NCBI RefSeq assembly: GCF_000003815.2
Contig: NC_049991.1
Location: 20,716,630 to 20,780,629, forward strand
Reading direction: 5' to 3'
Source: Branchiostoma floridae
Lineage: Eukaryota > Chordata > Leptocardii > Amphioxiformes > Branchiostomatidae
DNA length: 64,000 nucleotides
Part shown: in pieces, positions 33,830 to 46,500 of the stretch
How positions within the stretch are numbered: the stretch's first letter is position 1
How the letters are laid out: each line of letters begins with the position of its first letter
Position numbers and translations under genes: made by a program
Notes under the pieces: model-generated
What the model saw: only the letters and a program-made list of their open reading frames with translations
Database searches by the model: none
What the model was told of the DNA's origin: nothing

Positions 33830-36800
33830 TTCACATATGTTTAATTCTCTGCATATTCCTTTCTGTGTGAATAAATAGATAAAAATGATTGATGCTGCAT
33901 GGGTCCTTTTGATTGTTAATTAAGCATAACAAAATAAAGAAAGAAAAAAGAACCGAATTTCTATAAGACAATTTAGGGATGACGCAATGGTTTCCTGAAT
34001 TGAATAATGCTTTTAAAAGCTCGTCGACTGCTTTTGTTTGCTTTATCTTTGTGAAGCTGTAACCCCTTTCCACGGCTTTAGCCTTGTGACACGAAGCAAA
34101 AGTACCCTTACGACCAGCCTTACTAACGTTGTGTTCTCAATGGCAAAAGCATTAGTGGCGCAAACAAAACCCATTAACGATGCCCTTAGCACTCTTTATG
34201 CCGTTTACTTTTACATTAGCCTGAGTTAGGATTAAGCAGTTGTGACAAGAGATGATGCTGTACTAATTGATGGGTTCCTCTGGGGGCCGCCTGTTATTGC
34301 TGTGTGTCGAACTTTGTTAGACATGAGTGGGAAGATGGGGATCACAGAAGAGGTGGGATTCTGGCTTTGATAGTGAATTTTTTAATATCTGCATGAAAAA
34401 CGGAGGTATAGTTTTGATTATGTCTGTCTGTGCTTCAGTATCTGTTTCCTCATAGTTGCAGTCAACATCAAGTCTACGTGAAAAGACACAGATTACCATT
34501 CTTGTACATTGTAAGAAAATTAAAAACATATAAGGAAAACTTGCTTCTGTGTGTCCACAGTAGTACATAAAACCAAATTACCTCCATGTTCACATTAAAA
34601 GTAATACCTGTTTGAATAAACAATAACATTAAATAAGATAATATAATATATACATGTAAAGGAAACATAGCTGTATCTTTACATCAACGGTAGAATCATT
34701 TTTACAACAAGATCATTAAGCAAACGTGAAAGCTCTTAATTGGGACTAATTACGCCCTAATAGCCTCAACACGAAGATAGGCAGATTGATGGCATGAGTA
34801 ATTATAAATTAGAAGCACTATCATGAGTCATTAGCCACATGTCTTTATTTTGATACAGTTCGTTTTGAAGTAAATGTGGCAGTCATGTTACCTACAATAT
34901 CCCAAGGTAAGGTCACCAACACTATATAATACAATTATGCGAATATATACTATAGATATCATATAAGATTTTGGGTCGAAATCTTGACAAAAACCTATTA
35001 TAGAAAATTGCACTGGCTCACAAATTTCCCTGCTAATGTCAGACGATTCTGAGTCACCGAATGAGTCAGACGGCAGTTTGGCGGAAGGAGAAGTATATCT
35101 AAAGTAGGATATAACATATCAAAAGTACACAAAATCTACCAAAAGCTGTTCAAGACCGGAACATTTTTAATCATCATACACTTTAATGTTTCGCTGCCGT
35201 AACAAATGTCCATCTGCTAGTGCCAGACGATTCTGAGTCACTAAGTTCGCAACATATAATTCAGACAGCAGTGTTTGAGAAAAAAAGTATTTTTAAAGAC
35301 AACAAAACACACAAAATGTACCAACAGCTATCCCAAACCAGAACATCTGCATTTTTCAATTAGCATACATTTTGACTCTTCGTTCGAGGATGAACTGAAC
35401 TGAACCGTTTCTGTAACCAGCCCACCCGGCCCCAGATGGGAAAAGTGATCCAAGCATTTAAAGTGGATCTCGTGATGGCTCATATCTGTATCAATCATAC
35501 GCGTAATGTGACTTTATCACCACTCTAACCACACATACACGAGCTGAGCAATCATTGTAGCAAGTAATCACTAGGAAAAATAGTTTTATATCCCTGCTTG
35601 AGACAAAATTGGATGAACAACTGACGAGGGTTCGTCCTTGTGTCAAGTTCGTCTGATTTTATATCCAAGTTCAGGATCCAGTCTTGTGACATGGGTGGCC
35701 GATGCGCAATTACGTAGAGGCATTTTGTTCACTTTTGGTAGCAAATTGATGAAAGTAATCCATTAGGCTAGCGTAACTACGAGGGCTTGTCCAGGAAACA
35801 GTCCAAATTGACACTTATGGTGCTACGAGATCAGTTCAATATGTATTGCGCATGAACCGCGTGTACTACTTACTAATGTATAGAGCTGATACTGTACATG
35901 TGTAACAATCACGATAATAAACGTTAGTATCAGCCGCGTGCTTTTTTCCTTTTTGAACTTAATTTTTTTTTTTTCACAGCGGCTTAGTTGGGGTGAAGTC
36001 TTGTACTGTAGCAAATTGAGTTCAGAGTAATTGTGGGGTGCTCAATATGCGGTGTGTTCATAAAGGTTTCAGTAGACAAAGTCTGCATTGACGAAATAGA
36101 GACGAAACCCAACATGCAGCTACCTGACTGTGTCTTTGACATGCTTAACACTGTAACCGGATGCAGTTTAAGCGAAGTAAACACCCATTTTAAAGAGATG
36201 AGAATACCAGCTCGCATCGATAACGTTACTGCGGGACCAAACCGTAAAATAAAAGGCAGATAGTGGGAATATTTCGACACAAATATGAAGAAAAAGTTTC
36301 AAGACGAGAGAACAACAAATTTCGTCAACCATTGACTCTGAAACTGGCGTCTTCACAAAGCGTTCGATTCTATTCCCAAACCGATGTCCAAACCTGAGGT
36401 CATTGACTTCGTCAGGCAGATCAAGTGTCTATGAAATAACTTTCAGGAAGGGGGTGTTGGCCTGTAATACTGTGTCACAGTACATAGAAATACTGATTGG
36501 GGGTCCAAAGCCCACATATTTCTTTGGGACCAGAATAAACTTATATCTATATGTATATTCATCCATATTTAACAAAACTAGCCTGAGTTATGTAGATTCC
36601 AACAGACATACACAAAACAAATATCCCGGGGAAGGTGAACTTTCCCAGTGGCCATGGAGATTTGTAAAAGAAATATTCTTCCTATAAATCCAAGGAAGAC
36701 AATGGAAGACTAGGAAGACTATAAAGACAATGGATGTCCCGTGTCTGGGGAGAGCCATACCACAGGCACGTTAAAAAACCCGCCACACGTGCGATGGTAA

Positions 36801-39220
36801 GGTGTGAGTGGTTCAAAACCTACAGTACCATGGCCGCACCTCGGGCAATTACTGTCGTATTGAGGTCACCTGAGTGGCGCCGAACGGCAGCTCGCTCCAG
36901 ACCCTTGCGATTTAGCCCTGCCTATTGTAAGCTCCGCGCAATTCAGCCCCTGGCTCTGAAGAGTGAGTAGTCGGCTCACCCAAATGACAACAAGGGGAAG
37001 GCCGCGCGACGGGTCGATATATTCCGTGTATCTCCCGCACGTCACGGTTAGGCCGGCTAAGCTGGGTTTGCGGTGTGTTTCGGACTAGGCGGCGGGAAAT
37101 TGTATTGGAAGTTCAGAGGCGCTTAGACCTCACCATTCGATATCTATCATGAATAATTTTTTATGCTGTGCTTAGATGCAACATGTCACATTAAGCCTGT
37201 CTGTATCCTGCAGTATCTGTGTGGAATCCATCACAAGCCAGCGTTCTTGCTTCAAGTGAAACATTCGGTAATTCATGGACTTTTTTTACTTTCCAAGCAG
37301 AAGTCCGGCTCCGACGGGGTTGTTGCGTATATTCATGTCATTTTTATCAGCCTTTCTATTTTGTCACTGTTAAAGTTTGTCACCCAGCAAAAAGAAACTC
37401 TAATATAAACTACCTAAAATACATGAACGTCAAAAGACCTCCGTAGTCAGACTTTCGATTGCTTGTCTCTTCTTGCCATCTTAGCATGATATTTGTATGT
37501 GTCAGCAAACAACATAATAAACAGAGGGCTTACTGACTACACACTTTACAAAGCAGTACTTGGATTATGTAAGTCCCGATTCATCCCAATTTTGGTCATA
37601 TGAAGTGTAGTCAGCCGGCCATTTGTTCTTATTTTGAATTCTTGTTCTGGTTATCTGGAGAGATTCTGTCTGCATCACAGGCAGATGTCGTTATGATTAG
37701 GTCATTCGTTACAAGATACCTTTTGAATCCACTCCCTCCCAAATGACTTGAACGTAACAACCAGACCAGACGAGCTCCGAGAGAGATGCCCGTTCTAAAG
37801 GTTCCTAAGGGGAGCTTGGTGACGATTGATAACATTGCACTGTTGCAGTTGCCGTGGTTTCATCAAGTTAAACCGCGTACCGCCATCATCATCATTCACT
37901 GTGGTCTGCATCTGCAGTTTTTGAAAAGTCCTGCGGCTGCATTTAGTCTTTCTTCATAAACCACATAGTCAAGAGAAAAATAAGACTTTCACTCAGGTTT
38001 ACACATCATTGAAACTGTCTAAAGTCTTTGCAACATAAAACATTCTGGTTCACCGTTCCTTGTAAGGGTACGACGTATGCCCACTCTCTGATAACCTAAT
38101 GAAAAAAAAATGGCCCAGAATTTATGACGGAAAAGTTTGAAATGTGCCCGGCTGCCACACAGAGCATGGAAAGCTGGGGCTTACCTGTGTGTAATATTTA
38201 CATCAATCTGCCTACCTATGTATGTACATATATTTCTACAGAGAGATGGGGAGGGGAAAAGAAGATTAACTTATTTTCTGAGAGTCAGCTAGAAAGATTG
38301 ATGAAGTGGTGAAGAAAAGGGAAGGCAGGATTAGGAGTTGATAGCAACATGAGGTCGTATGTCACCAACACATAGATCTTTGTAAGGGAACCTTTTAGTT
38401 CTTTCTGTGTTATTTATGGTACCTGTCTCTGAGGGATCGTCAGATGTGCGCGAGGAAAGTTACTGCTTTTCAAAAATGTAGAATCTTAGCGTTAAATTCA
38501 TCGGTGAATTTGTGAGCATGAGAATGGCAAGATTCTGCGTCAAAGCTGTAGAAGGTTTCATTCATGAAAGCTCAAATCGGCCTGCAGGCCGCTTTTCATT
38601 GAGGTCATGAGTGAAGAGGCAAGGGTCAGCCAACGTACATAACAAACTGAGATACAGTTGACATAATTTCTAAATGTATTTTAGAATGTGATAAAACCCC
38701 TAGCCTAACTTTGAAAAGCATACCATAGGCATCAGGGAATAATTACTTGTCAGCTTTTCACTTAGACTTACATTGATTGAACCAGGTGATGGATGTCTAA
38801 AAGATGTGTTTCAAAGCTGGCCATGTCTCATCGGCTCAGTTCTAATGTAGATATTATTCTCCTGGGACGATCCTTAAGGAATGGTAGCATCTTGTCAGCA
38901 CAAAGACAACCAAGCAATCAGTTCTATCCCGGTCCAAGACGTTAAGTGTTTCTGATTGATTCCTTCATCAACCAGCGGCGCTCCTTGAGAGGAAATTTGT
39001 CTCGTCTTGAGACGGGACGTCCGACACTTGTCTTAATAACCACCGACCAGGTTCTCGTCATTTGCAGCTGGAAGCGATGTTCCATTACTGCAGACCGCGG
39101 TAAGGATGGTACTTAGTGACACCTCAAGGGGATTACAAGGTAATACAAATGTTAGACTTCTCCATAAGTAACACATCAATCGAAAACCTCTGTACTTGTA
39201 AGAAAAGTTATATACTAGTA
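33830..39220. other. Long gene-free stretch
   Basis: No family-level coding match was found. Weak duplicates containing CAGACGATTCTGAGTCAC occur at 35040 and 35222. An ORF of 76 residues at 36033-36263 has two Cys and no recognised motif, and a SINE tail lies at 36728. The rest shows nothing specific. Confidence 0.45.
36728..36805 (+). mobile_element. SINE 3' fragment
   Basis: GTCCCGTGTCTGGGGAGAGC, CAGGCACGTTAAAAAACCC and CACACGTGCGATGG match 2845-2905. The tRNA-like head is missing. Confidence 0.5.
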
Positions 39221-39228
39221 TTATATAT

Positions 39229-40195
39229 CTAACCCTCAAACACCCGAGTGGGGTCCATTTGGACCCCAGGCGTAAATTTTGATGTGCCATTTGAACATTT
39301 TTAATCTGAAGAAAAAATCCTTCCGTGACTTTGTTGACCAATATCTTCTACACCTTTTCCAAAGTTTTTACGAAGATTGGTTAAATATTGTGGAAATTAT
39401 AAAGAAAGTCCGTGTTCAGTCCGTCTGGGGTCCAAACGGACCCCAGCAAAAAAGTGCAGTTTTTAAAACAAACTTTTGAGACTAACTCCTTAACTACTCA
39501 TCGTATGACCACCAAACTTATAGAGAATGATAAATATATAAAACTAAATCATCGTAGAAACATTTATGTCATTAATATGAAATATGACGACATTATGACG
39601 TAATTTAGATAATAAGGGCGGCCATGTTGGATTTTGACTGATGACGTCATGAAATTAGCATAAATTATAATTTTTTAATCATGAAAATAACATTGAATTT
39701 CCTAGAATTTATTTGTTGTTAGAAAACAAGTGTAGTTAACCAAGAAAACCTTGTTTCGAAATTGACAATTTTCTGCAAAAATATGCCTTTTAGAATTCCG
39801 TTGCCATGGCAACCCCAAAAATTATAAACTTACTTTATTGACTAAAAATGTTTTCTAACTATGTTTTGTGATATATTACAAAGTTTTGTAGCTTTAGCAC
39901 AAGCCGTTCATGAGTTATGCGACAGAAACCTTGCTGAGGGCCTCAAAATTCCCCTCTCTGGTCAGAATAGGTTTAGTGCAAAACGTGGTCCTTCTGATCT
40001 TTTGCATAAATTATGATGATGAGCTGGAATTTGCAAAACTTTAACGTGTCAAAATATTCCTCTTATATTGACGAAGAAATATATGTACAATGATGACCGA
40101 TAAGAATTGGAACTGCGATTTTATGAAGAAAACATTTTGGGGTCCGTTTGGACCCCACTCGGTCACTCGGTCACTCGGTCATGCTTGAGGGTTAA
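39229..40195. mobile_element. piggyBac-like non-autonomous element, about 0.97 kb, second copy
   Basis: The ends are CTAACCCTCAAAC and TTGAGGGTTAA; the left TTAA is mutated to CTAA. Three palindromes of the form GGGGTCC-N-TTTGGACCCC (or its complement) lie near the ends and near 39430, and CACTCGGT is repeated at the right end. The centre matches the 18108-19139 element. No ORF for a transposase is present. Confidence 0.65.
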
Positions 40196-40303
40196 ACCGT
40201 ACCCATTGCATATTGATGTCTCAGCAGAATTATTTTGAGTGAAAGTCTTAATTCTTCTTGATTCTTTTTTTTTCATTGCAATAAATGAATGAATGAATGA
40301 AGA

Positions 40304-41510
40304 CTTTCATTGCACATTTTTGCCCCACTGGGCTAAGTACAGGTCACATGGTAAGAATCACATATATTTAACAATGGAAACAATCATACACATCTATATA
40401 TGCAGATGTGCGTCTAATCTATTCTAGGACATTCGACTTCCTCTCGCTTTTTGGTAATTGTGTAAATGTAGCTAGCTGTATGGTTGGTTAGAGTTGGTTT
40501 ATCAAAGTAAATATCCCCTTTTAGATATTTGAATAGTAAAGAGAAATTTATATTCCTGACAGCTTTTAAGCTGTCAGGAATATAAATTTCTCTTTACTAT
40601 TCAAGTATCTAAAGTGGGGATATTTACTTAAAACATAATCAAATAAAATCCTCCTATCGCTATCATACAAAGGACAATCCATAGTAAAATGTACTTCATC
40701 TTCTACTTTCCCTAAACTACAAAATTGGCATATTCTTTGCTCTAGAGGAGTGTGGTTATGTCTTCCTGATTCGATTCGTAATTTGTGGCAACTGATTCTT
40801 AGTTTTGTGATGGTAGATCTGTGACGTACATTGGCAATCCTAAGATATTCTTCTTCTTTATAAGATTGTTTTAATAGTCTGTATGTTCGTAGTTTGTTTT
40901 TCGCAGTCGCAACTCTTTTATCGTTGTGGATTTTAGATAGAAAATTCTGGAAATAAATATCTTTTAAACGTTGATAGATTGATGAAATAATTTGAGGTGT
41001 ACTTGAGACTGTTGACTGGGCGTTTTGCCAGACAAAAGCATAGCCACATTTTTCTAGAGTGTTGCGTACATCAGAAGCCCAACATTTAGCACCTGATGCT
41101 TCTAAATCCATTTGGCACAAGAGAGCATCTGCTTGAAGGTTGTCAGCTGGCACGTTCTTGCTAAGTCGAATGAAATACTTGATTGTATTTAGGGAGGCCT
41201 CCAGATGAATGGGGTACCTCCCTAGTTCTGCCTGTGCTGCGAGATTACTAGCTGTTTTGGGGATATTGAGTGAGTGTTTACAATATTTTAGGTGTACAGA
41301 TTCAATGGGACAATTTTTGGGACTTTTGAGAGTTCCCCATATTTCGGACCCATAAAGTAATATAGGTTTAATACAAGAGTCGAAAAGCTTGTTTTTAACA
41401 GCTAGTGAACAATCGGCTTTGTCAAGTGATTGCCTGATGCTAAACAAAGATTTTAGACCCTTGTTTCTTAGATGTTTGTTGTTGGCCTTGAATCAACATC
41501 ACGGCAAACA
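40304..41510 (-). mobile_element. Non-LTR retrotransposon (family B), 3' fragment with an internal snap-back
   Basis: The minus strand encodes 293 residues (41447 to 40566) of a LINE ORF2 C-terminus, including IKPILLYGSEIWG and the Cys/His tail CQFCSLGKVEDEVHF. The real ORF end lies farther on: 40506-40414 encodes FDKPTLTNHTASYIYTITKK and then a stop. Between them is a roughly 59-nt inverted copy of the preceding coding sequence that creates a premature stop. The 3' UTR reaches about 40304, contains GGGCTAAGTACAGG on the + strand, and ends in a TGAA-type microsatellite. The 5' end is truncated near 41500. Confidence 0.85.
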
Positions 41511-44400
41511 GGCCTGGTCTACTTAAATGTTGCTGACTTCACAATAGTTTCGTTGGGTAATACACAATACATTACAAGGACATGACACATAATCATAACG
41601 TAAAAAATGGTGATCAGGAATTCTCCATTCTCCCGGATGCTAACTTGCTAGGATGTATCCTTGTAACACTGTGCATGCTGATGAAATCTAACTGGCACAT
41701 TTCTCTGTGACAAATGTGCACTTCCAACTTGCTTATCCTGAAACGCCGCTTCCATACTTCGGTATCCTTCGAGGCCTTTTCACAAAACCAACGCATTTGT
41801 CCAAGCATAATCCCCTGCAAATTCTCATAACCCGGCATGAGTAATGTGATCCATTTGTTCGGTTCTAGCCGCGTTATGGATGCGTCTCTATCGTAGAATG
41901 CATTGCCTTCACGTTTCTAACCACGTATCTGTAGGACACGTCTGAATCTGATATGATGTTCTCTTCTGTCCGGGAGGCCTGTCTTTGTTTCCTTTCTAAA
42001 GCGACAATACTTTTGACGAACTAGAAATGTAACATTTATCAGCAAATACATAATTTTTACCTTTACATCGTACTGCTCTGCATAGCTATATGTTGTGGTA
42101 ATCAAAGAATTATTCAAACAGCATGAATACCCAAAAGGCATCTGTACTACTGCATTAAGCTGAAGAACTCAACTCGACCTCTCTATGATGCTGAGCTAGC
42201 TACAGCGTACTATATAATCAAGGAATTTTTGCATTTGCGATTTATCTTATTTTCACGGTCTTAGTTGTAACTTTGCCACTATTAAGGTTTGCAATTCAAG
42301 GGCATTGTCACTGTACTAGTGAACTAATTCAACCTCAACCATAAAACACAGCAAAAAAAAAAAACACCCTCATTCCCTTCTTCCGCGAAATTGACTCCGC
42401 GCGAAATCAAATGTATTTACTGTATCTTTAGTTAACTAAATAAAGCCGTTGCCTGTGCCCTGCGACGCATGAAGAATCGGCGTCGTTAGCTCGGCGTGTT
42501 GATTTGTGGCAGATATTATCGGTTCTCACATGCAGAACGCAGATAAGGCCCCGCCGATATGTCTTCATCCTGCCCGCAGTGAGACTTCCGGGCGGGCATT
42601 CCTCGCTGTGGAGGGACACTTGAGGTTTAAACCGCATTGTCTCTTTGTCGCTCAGTTAGGGCGTGGTCGTGCGATCGTCGTACGATGTTGCTGAACCAAC
42701 CACCAACATGGATCCATAACAGCATTTTGTGTTCCAAGACAGTTGAAGTTTGTAGGCGCATTCCTCGCTTCAGAGGAAGACTCGTTGTTTGTCTATAAAT
42801 CAACAAAAGAATGTACAGGACACAGAAGTGATGCACACTTATAGTTAGCTAGAGTATTAGCTGATTTCTAACCTCACCTCTGGACGTTTACAGTTGACAG
42901 AGACAGACGTAATAAGTTACTGTAACAGTAACAGAGGAATTATCGTTTGCTCTTCGTCTTCTTTGTCGCTCAATTAAGCTCATTCCACAAGACGGCGACC
43001 CTAGAACGATTGATCTTTGAGCGACAAAAGAAGGGCCATTGGGTTTATTATTGGTAAGTGCTGCGAAATTATGTCAAAGCATGATTTGAAGGACAAACAA
43101 CACACACAAATTCTATGACGATTTTTTGTTTGTCCACTGAATGTGTAAATTTGCCTTTTATTATACAAACTTTTTGTTCGCTAATCGGTCGTATTCTATA
43201 GTAAAAACTTTAGAAGTGTGTACAATAGTAAACGAAAGTTTAACTATTCTTTTTTCTGTGCCAGGGGATGGCATGTCAAAACTTAATGCTACACGGTCAG
43301 CCTTTTCCAAATCAGTTCAGTACTTACGTCTGTGCAGACGACAGTTTGTCACTATTATAACGCCACGCGAGGAAGATGTTTAATGGCGGAACCAGACAGA
43401 TATGAAAGCCGCGAAGCACAAATCGGTCCCCGCGGAGGGTTCCAAGCCTGACAAGCCCGCGGAATAAAACCATTAAGCAGTCTACAAGGCAATTTAGACT
43501 GACCTCTCAGATGCCTTCAGTATCGGATAAGCCATAAGTATAGTGTAAAAAATGCCAACATGCTTACTGTAATTTGTAAGCGGCCAAGAGAAACTAGCTT
43601 TGAACTCTTCTTGATAATGGGTTCCTTAGGAATGCTTTTTGACTGGAAGCTGTTTTTTTAATAAGTTGTTCAATTATCAGTACCGGAGTTTAAGCCTTGC
43701 TATAAGCTAAATAGAATCCCTGTGTTAGTTAAGTTTATTAGAAAAATGATAACAAATTAAGTATGAAAAAGCACCAAAAAATCAAATATTCTGGATCGAC
43801 TGCAAAGAGAGTGTAACTTGGCTTCACAGTTTACAACGTAAAACATGTAACTGTTTCCCTTCCTTATAATCAAAGACCTAGCCTGTCTCTGAATGTGTTC
43901 AGCTCTCTCGATTCAGGTTGGGACTCATCGGTAGCCTTCATCCGGCGTATGCTCATCCATTGGTATCGCTTCTTTGGCTTCGTTCGCATCACATTTGGAT
44001 CTTCAATACAAGCAATTCATAAACTTTTGCCGAATCTGTCTGGCCGAAAGTATCACGTTGTCAGTCGTCTACGAATAGCTCATAGTGGGACAGCTGCAAT
44101 CTGCAAGCACAAAGAGATTCAACCACAGTCGGTGTTAGTAACATATCGGGCTCCGGTGATGCATTGGTGTTTGTCTCCACATTAAGCCCGTATAAAGCCG
44201 CCTGCCATGCACGAATATGTCAGGCGGCCGCGCGTAGCTTTAGTAGTGGGATCCGAATCTTACCGCTGCGGCGCTCAGGTGCACAAGCTACTGGGTATCT
44301 GTCATGATGCGCCTGGAATGAGAACTGGAAGGTATAATACTTTAGATCCGAAGGATATTGGGATGTGTTTCTTGTCCAGGTTTTAGTGCGTGTTCAAGTA
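41510..44400. other. Gene-free stretch
   Basis: It holds one MITE fragment (42656) and otherwise undistinguished sequence with short unsupported ORFs. Confidence 0.45.
42656..42760. mobile_element. Truncated copy of the 1106-type MITE
   Basis: TTAGGGCGTGGTCGTGCGAT, then a GTACGAT block, then ACATGGATCCATAACAGC and CCAAGACAGTTGAAG follow the order seen at 6638-6780. The right end is missing. Confidence 0.5.
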
Positions 44401-44405
44401 TGCGC

Positions 44406-44406
<1 letters not shown>

Positions 44407-44469
<63 letters not shown>

Positions 44470-44487
44470 AGGAGAGAGAGAGAGATG
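44407..44487. repeat. GA microsatellite
   Basis: About 80 bp of AG repeat with scattered AAAG interruptions. ORFs through it are artefacts. Confidence 0.9.
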
Positions 44488-45065
44488 TATAGATATTGCC
44501 GTCCCCGATCCCTTCTTACATCGTAAAAATGGCCATGAACGGCCTGATTACCTTCCAGTTGTGATGCGTTTTTATTCATCTCAGGTGGTGGAATACAGAT
44601 AGATTACTACGTGCTAATAACACAAGGCAGGCTCTGATGTAACGGTACGTCTGCCCCGGGTGGTTGAAAAGAACTGACAGCTCTCTCAGGGGCTTTCATT
44701 TTTGATCATCAAGAAACTAAAAGATGGTATAAAAAGATGATATTTTGTATATTTGATGAGTTATTTACAGCATGAAAAGTACCTGCTGAGATTATTCTGT
44801 TCTGGTCCTATATTGGGCCTGAATTCTTAAAAGCAGTGATTGAAGTAATTGACGAGTAAATCCGCGCGTGGCAGGCTATCCTTAATACCCCGTAAAAGCG
44901 AATATAGGTTACCCCTCGGTTAAAGGTGAGCTAGCGTTACAGTCGATATAAAAAGTTCGTGTCTGTTTTGACGACGAGCTGTAATTATTACCGTGGACCC
45001 CACCGGCAAACTTGCCCACCGCAGAGAGACGAGTAAATTCTTGAGTGGCGGATTTTCCTTAATAC

Positions 45066-45201
45066 TGTAAATGCAGAAATGTTCGCGGTGGATTAATGTT
45101 CGCGGTTTTCGTGTTGACCGCTTCACCGCGAACTAAAAAACCACCGCGAACATTATTCAATCATGGTATTAGACTGCAGTCTATGGTGTTACCGCGAACA
45201 G
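45066..45201. mobile_element. TTCGCGGT-type MITE (copy 2) with visible insertion site
   Basis: The element interrupts a tandem unit whose empty form at 44880 reads CCTTAATACCCCGTAAAA. Here TAC flanks both sides (45063-45065 and 45202-45204), giving a 3-bp target duplication. Inside are AATGTTCGCGGTGG and ACCACCGCGAACATT. There is no ORF. Confidence 0.65.
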
Positions 45202-45302
45202 TACCCCGTAAAATCGGATATAGGTTACCCCTCGGTTAAAGGTGAGCTAGCGTTACAGTCGATGTAAAAAGTTCGTGTCTGTTTTGACGGCGAGCTGTAA
45301 TT

Positions 45303-45478
45303 ATAAGAAGTTTATTTGCAAGTTCGTGCCCGAGGGCTAATTGCAAGTACATGGTATAAACATAGTAGATATACAAGTGACAATGCACAGTTATGAACAA
45401 TATCCTACTGTAATACTAGAGTTGGCTATTTCTAAACAGGTTGGGTTTAACTTCTTTTTGGAAGCAAAGCAATTATAA
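45303..45478 (-). mobile_element. LINE-like 3' UTR fragment
   Basis: This 175-bp insert interrupts a local repeat whose uninterrupted version lies at about 44980 (GAGCTGTAATTAT). On the minus strand it ends in AATTAGCCCTCGGGCACG followed by AAATAAACTTCTTATA, in the style of a CR1-like 3' end. TAATTATA-like sequence flanks both sides and may be the target-site duplication. Confidence 0.5.
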
Positions 45479-45834
45479 ACGCGGAGCACTCCAGCAAACC
45501 TCCCCGCAGTGGAGTGACGAGTAAATCGTGAGGGGAGCTAGCCGGTAAAAATCCCGACCTCTACTTTCTCCACGACCAACCTCCGCTTGTAGAATATAAC
45601 ATCGATACAGTCGATGTGAAGAGTTCAGATCTGTTTTGACGGCGAACTAACGGCGAGCTGTAATAATTAACGCAGAACCTCCAGCAAACCTGCACGCCGT
45701 GCGCAGAGTGACGAGTAAATCCTTGCGTGGCGGATTGATAGGGCGGGAGATGAGCCGTGAATCCGGGTCTAAATCCAGACGAACGGCGGGAGGGAAACGG
45801 CCAAGCCGCGCCGCAGGACGGAATTTATATAACT

Positions 45835-46075
45835 GTACCATTCCTTAATAACTTTTGACGGATATTATGTCGCTAGTAGCATAGAAATATTCAATCTGAT
45901 GTATGTCATAGTTCCCTTTATTACCCACCGCAGATTCCACTAGTATTGTAGTAACTGAAACTGTTGCAATATATTGTATCTGTGTATTATTAGACTGTAC
46001 CTTTTGTTGTATATACATTGCCATACATTGTCACTGATGCAATTATTGCGCAATAAACCATCTATCTATAATCGT
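45835..46075 (+). mobile_element. Possible LINE-type 3' tail
   Basis: AT-rich sequence ends in GCGCAATAAACCATCTATC and a short TCTA-type repeat. This resembles a retroposon 3' end with a polyadenylation-like hexamer. No coding part is attached, so the assignment is tentative. Confidence 0.3.
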
Positions 46076-46500
46076 GAGGGTCAGCATGGGGGTCCCGACA
46101 ATCATTTACGCTGAATTCAGAAGAACCCCTTACGTATTACGCTAAATCAAGGAACTTGCATTAGCAAATACGCTACATTTGGTCGCCACGCTACAAATTA
46201 CGTACATAAGATGGTTTCCACTACGAATTACGGGAAATAAAAATAGCATGGGGGGTCCCGACAACAATAAAAATAGGCTGCCTAAGCCTTACGGAAAAGA
46301 GCATACAGACCCTCATAAGTTAGTGCACGGTGCGTCAGCCGCCACTACAATGCTAGTCTGTACCAGACTGTCTACGCTGGCTATTGTAGAGAGGGGAGTT
46401 TTTCTACCATAGGAGCTGGCCGGCCATGCAGCCGGAGAGGAACGTGAACCTACGCGTAGACTGACTCCCCTGGCCGATTTCTGATCAGTTTTGCCGAATT

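Larger units (their letters stand above)
44880..45745. repeat. Local tandem repeat interrupted by a MITE and a LINE tail
   Basis: ATAGGTTACCCCTCGGTTAA, GGTGAGCTAGCGTTACAGTC and TCTGTTTTGACG occur at 44907 and 45228, with a more diverged unit at 45600-45745. CAGCAAACCT and GTGACGAGTAAATC blocks also recur. The insertions at 45066 and 45303 postdate the duplication. Confidence 0.7.

Noticed and set aside
36033-36263. 76-aa ORF with two cysteines
   Set aside because: No recognisable family, no splice context and no neighbour supporting it.
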